Source: Schaalia odontolytica
GTDB taxonomy: Bacteria > Actinomycetota > Actinomycetes > Actinomycetales > Actinomycetaceae
NCBI RefSeq assembly: GCF_002847525.1
Contig: NZ_PKKM01000019.1
Location: 1 to 13,941 of the forward strand
Direction: 5' to 3'
DNA length: 13,941 nt
Made by a program: the position numbers and the translations under genes
The notes under the pieces: model-generated
Database searches by the model: none
Seen by the model: the letters and a program-made list of their open reading frames with translations, nothing else
What the model was told of the DNA's origin: nothing
Part shown: piece by piece, positions 5,664 through 13,168 of the stretch
Layout: every line of letters begins with the position of its first letter
How positions within the stretch are numbered: the first letter of the stretch is position 1

Positions 5664-7187
5664 TCACAGGAGCGAGCTCCCCAGTCGGCACACGTTGTCG
5701 ACGTAGTGGACATGCCACGGCTGACCGCGCCACTCCTCGTAGGTGAGCTCGCGGGAGGCCTCGCGCGTGCGCTCGTCGTTGCCGTGCAGCATCTCGACCA
5801 GGCGCGAGCTGTCGGCGACGAGGACGATCTCGTAGTTCAGGCCGAAGGAGCGCACGTCCATGTTGGAGGAGCCGATGATGCACAGGCTCCCATCGACGAC
5901 CATGTACTTGGAATGCAGCATCCGCGGCTTGCGATAGAGGTGGATGCGCACGCCCGCCTTCAGGAGCGGCCCGTAGTAGGAGCGCTGGGCGTGGCCGACC
6001 AGGAACTGGTCGAATTGCTCGGAGACGAAGAGCTCGACCTCGACGCCCGACAGTGCGGCGTTCGTCAGCGCGGTCATGAGGGCCTCGTCGGGGATGAAGT
6101 AGGGGCTCGTGATCGACACGTGCGTGCGCGCCGAGGAGATCATGTGGATGAACGCCCGCAGGTTCGGCTCGCCCTTGAACGCGGGGCCGGACGGGATGAT
6201 CTGCATCGCCGAGGCCTGCTCCCCCTCGCGCTCTGCCGCGACCTCCGCGGCGGGCGGAGTGAGGACCGCGGGGGTGAGGATCTCCTTGCACGCGTAGTAC
6301 CAGTCAACGGCAAAGACCGCCTGGATCTGCGCGACGATGGGGCCCGTGACGGACACACTCGTATCGTCGTAGAGCATGCCGGCCTTCGCGTACGAGGGGG
6401 TGTCGTAGTCGGGGGCTACGAGGTTGTGGGAACCGATGTAGGCCTCGCGCCCATCGACGACGAGGATCTTGCGGTGGTTGCGTAGGTCGGGGCGGCGGAT
6501 CTGCCCGCGCAGCGGCGCGAATGGCAGCATCTCGTGCCACTCGATACCCATGGCGTTCAGGCGGCGGCGGAAGTCCTTGTGGCCCGGGATCGTGCGCATG
6601 CCGTGATGGTCGACGAGCAGGCGGACGGTGACGCCGCGGGCAACCGCGCGCTCGAGGGCCTCGTAGAAGGGGGCCGTGTACTCATCCCACGAGGTCTGGT
6701 AGTACAGGGCGTTCACGTGGTGCGTGGCCGTATCAATGCTGGCCGCCATGGCCCGGAAGGTCTCGGCCGTGTCGTTGTAGAGACGGCCAACCTGCCCCGA
6801 CGAGGCCGGAAATCCGCTCAGGTTGCCTGCCAGGCGCATGATCGAGGCCGTGTCATCGTCCGAGCCAAAGGGCAGGCCGTCGGGTCCCGTGGGCACCTCG
6901 TAGGACTCAGGTTCGGGCGCGGTTGAGCCGGCCACGATGTCCTCCACCAGCTGGCTCGCCTCGGGATCGTCGTCGAGCCTGCGGCCCATCGCCCACCAGG
7001 ACCCAAAAATGAAGTACAGCGGCACACCCAGGAGGGGCCACAGGAAGATCAGCAGCAGCCACGCAGTCGACGTGGACGCGCGCCGGTGCTTGGGCACAAC
7101 ACCCAGCGCGACGACGCGGATGACGAAGTCGAAGGCACCGAAAAGGAGCCACCCCCACAGCGGGGGTTCGGGAGGCGGCGGCAGCAT
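5664..7187 (-). CDS. cls: Cardiolipin synthase (phospholipase D family)
   Basis: The 507-residue protein should join two phosphatidylglycerol molecules, or phosphatidylglycerol with another donor, into cardiolipin at the membrane. Two N-terminal transmembrane helices (about residues 11-31 and 42-62) match the PLD nuclease N-terminal segment. Both catalytic HKD motifs are complete: H238-x-K240-x4-D245 followed by GREAYIGSHN, and H425-x-K427-x4-D432 followed by GSLCIIGSSNMD. The length is usual for ClsA-type enzymes. The ATG lies four bases after the stop of the upstream kinase-like gene, with no strong ribosome site, so coupling is likely. Other PLD-family transferases are possible, but the helices plus paired HKD motifs favour cardiolipin synthase. 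Confidence 0.9.
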   Translation of the reverse strand: MLPPPPEPPLWGWLLFGAFDFVIRVVALGVVPKHRRASTSTAWLLLIFLWPLLGVPLYFIFGSWWAMGRRLDDDPEASQLVEDIVAGSTAPEPESYEVPTGPDGLPFGSDDDTASIMRLAGNLSGFPASSGQVGRLYNDTAETFRAMAASIDTATHHVNALYYQTSWDEYTAPFYEALERAVARGVTVRLLVDHHGMRTIPGHKDFRRRLNAMGIEWHEMLPFAPLRGQIRRPDLRNHRKILVVDGREAYIGSHNLVAPDYDTPSYAKAGMLYDDTSVSVTGPIVAQIQAVFAVDWYYACKEILTPAVLTPPAAEVAAEREGEQASAMQIIPSGPAFKGEPNLRAFIHMISSARTHVSITSPYFIPDEALMTALTNAALSGVEVELFVSEQFDQFLVGHAQRSYYGPLLKAGVRIHLYRKPRMLHSKYMVVDGSLCIIGSSNMDVRSFGLNYEIVLVADSSRLVEMLHGNDERTREASRELTYEEWRGQPWHVHYVDNVCRLGSSLL

Positions 7188-7191
7188 GCGC

Positions 7192-7785
7192 CTATTCTAC
7201 CGAGCGCCCCAGATCCTGGTCGGCCCACCGCTGCCAATGCGGCGCGTAGGTCTGCCCGTCGCGCGCGAGCGCCCGGTTTCGGCGTTCCTCCTCGCCGGGG
7301 TCGGCGATCCAGATGACGAGATCGGCCTCGGCCTCGATGGCGCCGCAGCCCTCGATGATGGTCGGGGCGAGGGGGACGCGGGTCGTCGCCCCGGTCGTTC
7401 CCTTGTCCCAATCCCAGGCCTCGTAGGAGGAGGCCCGTCCTCCCCGCAGGTCGGCGGCGATTCGACACGCGATGTCGGCTCCGGCCTCGAGGCCGTCCCA
7501 GCCGGGGTACCAGTCGTCAAGGTGCAGCACCTGCCAGCCGTTCACGAGCCGTACGAGGGCGGCAGCCAGCGTGGACTTCCCCGAGCCGGAGTAGCCGTCG
7601 ATCGTGACGACCGGGACGCCGGGCTTGGCGCTCTTCTCGTCGAACGAGGACGAGGCCCGCTCCCCCGCCAGGGCACTCAGGCGGGGGGCGAGCTCGCGGG
7701 CGGCCCCATCGGGGCCCATCGTGACGGGGACGGTGACCCGCAGGCCCGCTCCCCCGCCCACATCTTCCCAGTTCAGGGCACTCAT
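7192..7785 (-). CDS. Uridine-kinase-like P-loop NTPase
   Basis: The 197-residue protein has a Walker A motif GYSGSGKST (residues 64-72), a following VLHLDDWYPGWDGL segment typical of uridine-kinase-fold phosphotransferases, a YEAWDWDKG stretch, an APTIIEGCGAI strand, and a late RNRALARDG arginine-rich lid. ATG 7785 overlaps the transporter stop as ATGA, and the gene ends four bases before cls, so it is in the middle of the operon. An earlier ATG at 7905 would overlap the transporter by 124 bases and is not favoured. The family is confident, but the substrate is not. Its place after a TPP-controlled vitamin transporter makes phosphorylation of an imported precursor an attractive but untested idea. 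Confidence 0.8.
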   Translation of the reverse strand: MSALNWEDVGGGAGLRVTVPVTMGPDGAARELAPRLSALAGERASSSFDEKSAKPGVPVVTIDGYSGSGKSTLAAALVRLVNGWQVLHLDDWYPGWDGLEAGADIACRIAADLRGGRASSYEAWDWDKGTTGATTRVPLAPTIIEGCGAIEAEADLVIWIADPGEEERRNRALARDGQTYAPHWQRWADQDLGRSVE

Positions 7786-10148
7786 CGGCCCACCAGGGCA
7801 AAGGTGCCCGCCCAGACGCTCGCAGCCAGCGCAATCGCGGGAACGGCGACGGCGACGACCATGAGGGCGGCGTCGGCGGCGCACAGGCGCGAGACACGCG
7901 CCCACGTTCTCTTGCCTTCCGCGCCGAAGCCCCTTGCCTCCATGGTGGTGGCCAGCTTGCCGGAGCGACGCAGCGCAAACACGAGGAGCGAGAAGGAGCC
8001 TCGCAGGAAGGAACGGATGCGCGAGGCGTCGCCCACGCCGCGGGCGCGCCGCGCCCGTTCGAGGGCCTTCCAGTCGGCCGCCATCAGCGACGTCATGCGC
8101 GCGCCCGCGAGCGCGGCGAGGACCGGGCGGGCGGGCAGGTGCAGGATCTGCGCGAGGCCGTCGCCCATGTCGGTGGGGTCGATGCGGTCAAGCAGCGCGA
8201 TGGCGGGCATGACAATCGCGCACATGCGCAGGCCAATGCCCAGGGCCAGCCACACGGAGTGGTCCGAGATTGCGGCCGGCCCAAACTGCCAATAGACATT
8301 TCCGCCCGGTGAGGCGTAGAGCAGCATGGACAGCGCACCGAGCGGCGCGGCCACGAGCAGCGGCGTCGCCTTCATGAAGAAGCTGCGCGCCGACACGCCC
8401 GACAGGGGCATGAGCGCGAGCTCGAGGGCGAGTGCCACGCCCGCGCTCACCGGGTCGATCGTGATCAGCAGCGGGGTCGTGGCGACCAGGAGGGCGAGCA
8501 CGCGGGCGACGGGATTCGTATGCGCGAGGAGGCCTCGGGCGCCGCGCTTCGGGCCGCGATCGTGAGCGTTCCCGGCGGGGGCGGCCCCGGCCTCATCCGT
8601 GGAGACTGCGGGCGATGCGCCGCGCGTGCCGACCTGCCCGAGGTCGACGACGCGCTGGCCCATCGCGGCCACAAACGCGGGGTCGTGCGTGATCGACACC
8701 AGGGTGACCCCGCGCGCGAGGGCGGCGCGCAGGAGGCGCACGAGGCCCAGCCACGTGCCGCGGTCCTGGCCGAAGGTCGGCTCGTCGAGGATCAGCAGCT
8801 CGGGGGCGCTGATGAGCGCGGTCGCCACCGACAGGCGGCGCTTCTCGCCGCCCGACAGGGTCATGGGGTTGGCGCGCGCGAGTTTGGTCAGCCCCAGTGC
8901 CTCGAGGTGTTCGTCGACGAGGGGGGAGATCTCCTCGTCGGTCATGCCGGCGGCACGCGGACCGATTGCGAGTTCCTCGGCGACGGTGGCGGCCAGGAAC
9001 TGGTATTCGGGCTCCTGGAAGACCATCGACATGCGGCCCAGGAGTTGCTTGCTGGACCACTCGTGCGGGTCGCCAGCCGTGCCGTCGGAGGTCTCGACCT
9101 CGACGGCACCCTCCAGGGGCGACAGGAGGCCCGCGAGCGTCAGGGCAAAGGTTGATTTTCCGGCGCCGTTAGCGCCAACGATGCAGGTGGAGACCCCGCG
9201 CTCGATCGTCAGGTCGATACCGCTGCGCACGGGGGCGGACGCGTCGTAGCCGATCGTCAGGTCGGAGACGCGGGCGATCGGGGCGGCCTCGGACGAGGCC
9301 GGGGGGACCTCGGGGGCGGGGCCGACCTCGGCGGCGACGTCGTCGCCGGGAAGCCAGATACCCCGCTCACGCAGGGCGTCGCCCTGCTGCTCAAGAACCT
9401 CGTCGAGGGGGCCATCGGCGGCAATCGCACCGTCTGCGACCACGATGACGCGATCCACGAGGGAGGCCCACACGTCGACGCGGTGCTCGACGACGACCAC
9501 GGTCGCACCCGTGCGCTCGACGACGGTTTCGACGGCGGCGCGCACCTCGGCGACGCCGCTCGGGTCCAGGTTCGCGGTGGGCTCGTCCAGGAGCAGCAGG
9601 CCCGGGCCCATCGCGAGAATCGACGCCAGAGCCAGGCGCTGCTTCTGCCCGCCCGACAGCTCCGTCGTCGAATGATCCAGGGGGACGCTCAGGCCCACTG
9701 CCTCGAGCGAGTTCTCCACGCGCGGCCAGATCTCCTCGCGCGCAACCCCCAAGTTTTCCATGCCGAAGGCCACGTCGTCGCCCACGCGGGCGAGGACCAC
9801 CTGGGCCTCAGGGTCCTGCATGAGCAGACCCACGCGGCCCCTCGCCTCGGCCGGAGCGACGCCGTCGACGGTGAGCGTGCCGGTGGCCTCGCCCTCCTCG
9901 GCGCCGCCCAGCAGGCCGGCCAAGCCACCCATGAGCGTCGACTTGCCCGACCCGGACGGGCCCAGCACCAGCACGCGCTCGCCCGGCGCAATATCGAGAT
10001 CAACACCCGACAGCGCGGCGTTCTTGCGCCCGGCGTGACGCCATCCCCAGCCGCGCGCGCACACGCGCGCGCCCGCCCCCTCACCCAGCGCAGCCGAGGC
10101 ACCGGGAGAAGAAGCGGGGCGGGAGGAGGCGGAGTGGGCCTCGTCCAT
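7782..10148 (-). CDS. Fused ECF transporter: two ATPase domains plus EcfT transmembrane component
   Basis: One 788-residue chain combines three parts normally on separate proteins. ATPase 1: Walker A GPSGSGKST (63-71), Q-loop LLMQDPEAQ, signature LSGGQ (164-168), Walker B LLLLDEP (about 184-190) and EHR switch. ATPase 2: Walker A GANGAGKST (325-333), MVFQEPEYQ, signature LSGGE (431-435), LLILDEP (451-457) and ITHDP. From about residue 540 follows an EcfT/CbiQ-like membrane domain with several hydrophobic segments and the two ARG coupling motifs (ERARRARG and EARGFG) that contact the ATPases. B. subtilis YkoD is a double ATPase with a separate YkoC; here the equivalents are joined. The start is uncertain: ATG 10148 has no clear ribosome site, and ATG 10208 would overlap ykoE by 50 bases. 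It should energise the S component encoded just upstream. Confidence 0.9.
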   Translation of the reverse strand: MDEAHSASSRPASSPGASAALGEGAGARVCARGWGWRHAGRKNAALSGVDLDIAPGERVLVLGPSGSGKSTLMGGLAGLLGGAEEGEATGTLTVDGVAPAEARGRVGLLMQDPEAQVVLARVGDDVAFGMENLGVAREEIWPRVENSLEAVGLSVPLDHSTTELSGGQKQRLALASILAMGPGLLLLDEPTANLDPSGVAEVRAAVETVVERTGATVVVVEHRVDVWASLVDRVIVVADGAIAADGPLDEVLEQQGDALRERGIWLPGDDVAAEVGPAPEVPPASSEAAPIARVSDLTIGYDASAPVRSGIDLTIERGVSTCIVGANGAGKSTFALTLAGLLSPLEGAVEVETSDGTAGDPHEWSSKQLLGRMSMVFQEPEYQFLAATVAEELAIGPRAAGMTDEEISPLVDEHLEALGLTKLARANPMTLSGGEKRRLSVATALISAPELLILDEPTFGQDRGTWLGLVRLLRAALARGVTLVSITHDPAFVAAMGQRVVDLGQVGTRGASPAVSTDEAGAAPAGNAHDRGPKRGARGLLAHTNPVARVLALLVATTPLLITIDPVSAGVALALELALMPLSGVSARSFFMKATPLLVAAPLGALSMLLYASPGGNVYWQFGPAAISDHSVWLALGIGLRMCAIVMPAIALLDRIDPTDMGDGLAQILHLPARPVLAALAGARMTSLMAADWKALERARRARGVGDASRIRSFLRGSFSLLVFALRRSGKLATTMEARGFGAEGKRTWARVSRLCAADAALMVVAVAVPAIALAASVWAGTFALVGR

Positions 10149-10158
10149 GGATCGGAAA

Positions 10159-10758
10159 TCAGACAAGCTCACGCGCTCCACGTCCGGAAGCGAAGCGGTC
10201 CAGGGCACCCGTCTTCGCGAGCGCGTTCGTCAGCGCCCAAGCGAGCAGGCCGGCCAGAACGATGCCCGACGCCATGCCGCACACGAGGTAGATCGCGTTG
10301 TAGAGCACACCCTTCGCGAGGTGACCGGCAAGGAAGAGCTCGAGAACCCACTCAAACGCGAAGGACACGGCACCCGCAGCGCACACGATCGTCGCGTTGT
10401 AGCGGCGGTAGGCGACCAGGGCGAAGACGACCTCCGCACCGAGGCCCTGCGCGAGACCCGAGTAGATGGTCTCGACAGCCCACTGGGAGCCCAGGGCCAT
10501 AGAGACGGTCGCAGCCATCAGCTCGACGAAGAACGCAGCGCCGGGCTTACGGATCACGTAGCCGCCGAGCGTGCCGCCCAGCAGCCAAACGCCCGTGACC
10601 AGGCCACCGACGCCGGGGCCGATGGTCTTGAGGAACTCGTAGCTAGCACCGCCCACCTGGTTCCAGACGACGAAAATGAGGCCGCACGCGACGCCCAAGA
10701 CGGCGGCGGTGACGATGTCAATGACCCTCCAGCGGAGGGACGGAGCAGTGGATGCCAT
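10159..10758 (-). CDS. ykoE: ECF transporter S component, YkoE family (thiamine or pyrimidine precursor)
   Basis: The 199-residue membrane protein has about five to six hydrophobic helices, including IVTAAVLGVACGLIFVVWN, the GPGVGGLVTGVWLLGGTLGGYVIRKPGAAFFVELMA stretch, and LCMASGIVL-like C-terminal helices. This is the YkoE family pattern, the substrate-binding unit of the YkoEDC transporter for thiamine or hydroxymethylpyrimidine. The start is well supported by AAGGGAG nine bases upstream (10768-10774 on the opposite strand). A TPP riboswitch lies in the leader, which independently ties the gene to thiamine metabolism. The next gene, 10 bases downstream, supplies the ATPases and coupling membrane protein. 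Thiamine itself versus its pyrimidine moiety cannot be decided from sequence. Confidence 0.85.
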   Translation of the reverse strand: MASTAPSLRWRVIDIVTAAVLGVACGLIFVVWNQVGGASYEFLKTIGPGVGGLVTGVWLLGGTLGGYVIRKPGAAFFVELMAATVSMALGSQWAVETIYSGLAQGLGAEVVFALVAYRRYNATIVCAAGAVSFAFEWVLELFLAGHLAKGVLYNAIYLVCGMASGIVLAGLLAWALTNALAKTGALDRFASGRGARELV

Positions 10759-10767
10759 GCGGAAATA

Positions 10768-10774
10768 CTCCCTT
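10768..10774 (-). promoter_or_regulatory. Ribosome binding site of ykoE
   Basis: AAGGGAG lies nine bases before ATG 10758. It is between the riboswitch aptamer and the start codon, and so is the likely target of TPP control at translation. Confidence 0.6.
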
Positions 10775-10788
10775 CGTGTTGCACGGCG

Positions 10789-10883
10789 GCCACGTGGGAA
10801 GAGCCTTCCTACGCCGGTATGATCCGGATCAGGTTCTACGGTCGGGGGTGGTCCCCTCTCAGCTCGGTTCGAGCTCCCGTGGC
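10789..10883 (-). promoter_or_regulatory. TPP riboswitch (THI element)
   Basis: Read on the minus strand, the leader has the conserved THI-box elements in order: CTGAGAGGGG (core at 10857-10862), GAACCTGATCCGGATCATACC (core at about 10817-10836) and GGCGTAGG (10808-10815). The outer ends GCCACG and CGTGGC can pair as P1 (10878-10883 with 10789-10794). A short GGAAG-GCT-CTTCC hairpin at the 3' edge precedes the ykoE ribosome site by about 20 bases. There is no T-rich terminator, so control of translation initiation is more likely. Expected effect: high TPP shuts down uptake. Confidence 0.93.
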
Positions 10884-10892
10884 ACGCTGGTG

Positions 10893-10898
10893 AGCATA
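10893..10898 (-). promoter_or_regulatory. Candidate -10 element for the riboswitch-led operon
   Basis: On the minus strand TATGCT lies 9 bases before the P1 stem, which would start the transcript at the riboswitch edge. The -35 region is poor. It lies between the cycA stop and the aptamer, a gap of only 35 bases. Confidence 0.35.
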
Positions 10899-10918
10899 GC
10901 CACTAACTATGGGTTCCG

Positions 10919-12388
10919 CTACTCATGCAGGTGAGGACCGGTATGCGGGCCCTCGCCCGTTCCCCCATCTCCGAGGACTCCACGCGACGCGCGGCGCAGC
11001 AGGAAATGGCGGTTCGCGAAGGCCGCGCCCACGATGAACGCGATCCAAATAAGCGAATACACGAGGCCGGGACGAGTATCGTCCCACATCGCCAGGATGA
11101 CGCCCATGCAGCCCATGAACGCCAGGACGATCCAGGCGCTGATCGCGCCGCCGGGGGCCTTGAACTTCGAGGCCTTATGCAGGCCGGGGCGCTTGCGCAG
11201 GTAGACCAGGTAGGACACGACGATGACGACCCACACACCCATGAACAGCGTGGCCGACACGGAGGTCACCAGCGTGAAGGCCTCGGAAATCGAGCCGCCC
11301 ATCCCCATGATGACGATGCCCGACAGCAGGCACACGCACGACAGGAACAGGGCGTTGAGGGGCACGTGGTGCTTGGAGAGGCGGGCGAAGATGCCCGGTG
11401 CCTGCTCCTGGCGAGCCAGGCCGTAGAGCATGCGCGACGTGGAGTAGATGCCCGAGTTCGCGCTCGAGGCCGCCGAGGAGAGGACCACCAGGTTGACGAT
11501 CGTGGCCGCCGCCCCCAGGCCGGTCAGCGAGAACATCGTGACGAAGGGGGATTTCTCGGGGCTCACCTGATCCCAGGGGGTCACCATCATGATGGCCGCA
11601 AGCGCCGCCACGTAGAAGAGCATGATGCGAACGGGGATGGAGTTGACGGCCTTCGGCAGGGTGTTGTCCGGGTCGTCGGTCTCGGCAACGGTCGTGCCGA
11701 CCATCTCGATGCCGATGAACGCGAAGAGGGCGATCTGGAAGCCGCCGAGGAAGCCGGTGAATCCGGTCGGGAAGAAGCCGCCGTGGCTCCACAGGTTCGA
11801 GACCGCGGCCGCGGTGCCCTCGGTATCGACGGTACCCATGGCGACCATGCCGAAACCGACGATGACCAGGGCAATGATCGCGACGATCTTGATGAGCGCG
11901 AACCAGAACTCCGTCTCGCCGAAGGCCTTCACCGTCATCGCGTTGAGGGCGAAGAGCAGCAGAGTCGTCGCGCCGATGGGGATCCACGCGGGCAGGTCCG
12001 GCCACCAGAAGTGCGTGTAGCCGGTGATCGCAATCATGTCGGCGACGCCCGTGACCACCCAGCACGCCCAGTACGTCCAGCCCGTCACGAACCCGGCCCA
12101 CGGGCCGATGAGGTCGCGGGCGATGTCCGCGAAGGTCGCGTACTTGTGGTCGGAGAGCAGCAGCTCACCGAGGGTACGCATGAACAGGAACAGGACCGCG
12201 CCGATGATCATGTAGACCAGCAGGATCGAGGGGCCGGCGACGGAAATCGTCTTACCCGATCCCATGAACAGGCCCGTGCCGATCGCACCACCGATGGCGA
12301 TCAGCTGGATGTGGCGGTTTTTCAGCGTGCGCTGAAGTTTTTCGCCACCCTGCTGGGGCTCACCCTGTTCGACGTGTTCAACTGTCAT
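10919..12388 (-). CDS. cycA: D-serine/D-alanine/glycine permease (APC family)
   Basis: The 489-residue, about 12-helix inner-membrane protein closely resembles E. coli CycA in many blocks: NRHIQLIAIGGAIGTGLFMG near the N-terminus, GPWAG-FTGWTYW-CWVVTG, FGEMEFWFA-like FGETEFWFALIKIVAI, VGTTVAETDDP, and SSAASSANSGIYSTSRMLYG. It should import D-alanine, D-serine and glycine by proton symport. ATG 12388 is chosen for its AAGGA ribosome site at 12395-12399, six bases away, and because homology begins shortly after. The open frame further upstream (to 12514) has no family resemblance. It is divergent from the DUF2218 gene and ends 35 bases before the TPP riboswitch, with no terminator seen between. 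Confidence 0.9.
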   Translation of the reverse strand: MTVEHVEQGEPQQGGEKLQRTLKNRHIQLIAIGGAIGTGLFMGSGKTISVAGPSILLVYMIIGAVLFLFMRTLGELLLSDHKYATFADIARDLIGPWAGFVTGWTYWACWVVTGVADMIAITGYTHFWWPDLPAWIPIGATTLLLFALNAMTVKAFGETEFWFALIKIVAIIALVIVGFGMVAMGTVDTEGTAAAVSNLWSHGGFFPTGFTGFLGGFQIALFAFIGIEMVGTTVAETDDPDNTLPKAVNSIPVRIMLFYVAALAAIMMVTPWDQVSPEKSPFVTMFSLTGLGAAATIVNLVVLSSAASSANSGIYSTSRMLYGLARQEQAPGIFARLSKHHVPLNALFLSCVCLLSGIVIMGMGGSISEAFTLVTSVSATLFMGVWVVIVVSYLVYLRKRPGLHKASKFKAPGGAISAWIVLAFMGCMGVILAMWDDTRPGLVYSLIWIAFIVGAAFANRHFLLRRASRGVLGDGGTGEGPHTGPHLHE

Positions 12389-12548
12389 CGTTGTTCCTTC
12401 CGCCTGCTCCCAGCCCGGGAGCGTTTTGCGCGGCCTTTGCGCGCTCGCGTGACGCGCTTGACTATCCAACGCTACCGCACGGGTACGCACATGACCGAAT
12501 CCAGAGCTACGCATGGCAGAGGCCGCGCATTCAAGTTAGGTTTGCCTT
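12389..12548. other. Divergent intergenic region between cycA and the DUF2218 gene
   Basis: It holds the cycA ribosome site (12395-12399), a TTGACT -35-like hexamer for the + strand (12458-12463) without a good -10 at normal spacing, and the iron-box-like site at the DUF2218 start. No gene or hairpin terminator was found. Confidence 0.5.
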
Positions 12549-12554
12549 ATGACG
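12536..12554 (+). promoter_or_regulatory. Possible DtxR/IdeR iron-box-like operator over the DUF2218 start codon
   Basis: TTAGGTTTGCCTTATG matches the first 16 positions of the DtxR/IdeR consensus (TTAGGTTAGCCTAACC...) at 12 positions, but the right end is poor. It contains a TTAGG/CCTTA inverted repeat. The ATG at 12549 falls inside it, so binding could block initiation. Confidence 0.35.
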
Positions 12555-13043
12555 CAGAATTCGACGCCTTCGACGGGCGAGACCCCCACCCCCTCAACGG
12601 CCGAGGCCTCGTACCCCCTGATCTCCGTGGCCACCGTTCCCACCGAGCGGGCCGCACGCTACGGGAAGCAGCTCGTCAGCCACATGGGCCACAAGATCAC
12701 GGGCTCCTGGGACGAAGAGGCGGGCAGCGGATACCTGCTGTTCGACCGCGAGGGTCCGATCCTGGGGCGTTTCGACGTGATCGCGTCGGCGTCTGATCTG
12801 AGGCTTGAGCTGCGCACAGAGCCCGAGCGCGCCGATCGCCTCGAATTCATCGTCGGCATCCACCTGGCGCGCTTCGGCGCGCGGGACAGCCTCGCCATTT
12901 CGTGGGAGCGCACCGACGGCAGCGAAGGTTCCACGCAGGGCCCCCTCACCCCCGAAGAGGTCGAGGCGCACGCCCGCGCCAAGAAGGCAGCCCGCGAGGC
13001 GGCGGCACGAGAGGCGGCGCAAGAGGCCGGGCACGCGGAGTAG
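12549..13043 (+). CDS. DUF2218 domain-containing protein
   Basis: The 164-residue cytoplasmic protein has a Thr/Pro-rich N-terminal tail (residues 1-22). It then has the DUF2218 core: ATVPTERAARYGKQLVSHMGHKI, SWDEEAGSGYLLFDREG, LRLELRTEPERADRLEFIVGIHLARFGARDSLAISWER. An Ala/Glu/Arg-rich C-terminal helix follows. The family's biochemical role is not established. In actinobacteria its members are often seen near siderophore and iron-uptake genes, which is relevant to the operator-like site at its start. The ribosome site is weak (TTAGG at 12536-12540). It stands alone, divergent from cycA and convergent with the transposase. Confidence 0.8.
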   Translation: MTQNSTPSTGETPTPSTAEASYPLISVATVPTERAARYGKQLVSHMGHKITGSWDEEAGSGYLLFDREGPILGRFDVIASASDLRLELRTEPERADRLEFIVGIHLARFGARDSLAISWERTDGSEGSTQGPLTPEEVEAHARAKKAAREAAAREAAQEAGHAE

Positions 13044-13123
13044 CCACAGCGCACACGGCGGACTAGACGCGGCGGGGCACCCAAGCACGGCACGCACAGC
13101 ACAATAGGCAAGACGCTGCGCAC

Positions 13124-13168
13124 GACATCCGGGCACGCGACATCCGGGCACGCAAGGCATCCGGGCCC
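13124..13168. repeat. Short tandem repeat, two perfect 15-bp units plus a partial third
   Basis: GACATCCGGGCACGC occurs at 13124-13138 and 13139-13153. CATCCGGGC then recurs at 13158-13166. It lies just left of the long palindrome and has no evident function. Confidence 0.8.

Noticed and set aside
5667..6291. Extension of the methyltransferase frame far upstream, giving a 492-residue protein
   Set aside because: The added part overlaps cls in another frame and is Arg/Pro/His-rich without homology. The real protein starts at 5586 or at most 5667.
6937..8295. A 452-codon + strand frame spanning the cls, kinase and transporter genes
   Set aside because: It crosses three well-supported minus-strand genes and shows no domain.
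10925..12796. A 623-codon + strand frame opposite cycA
   Set aside because: The product is His/Arg/Asp/Gly-rich shadow sequence, while the minus strand encodes an unmistakable APC permease.
13124..13153. 15-bp direct repeats considered as replication iterons or a CRISPR remnant
   Set aside because: There are only two perfect units, with no spacer and no replication gene nearby.
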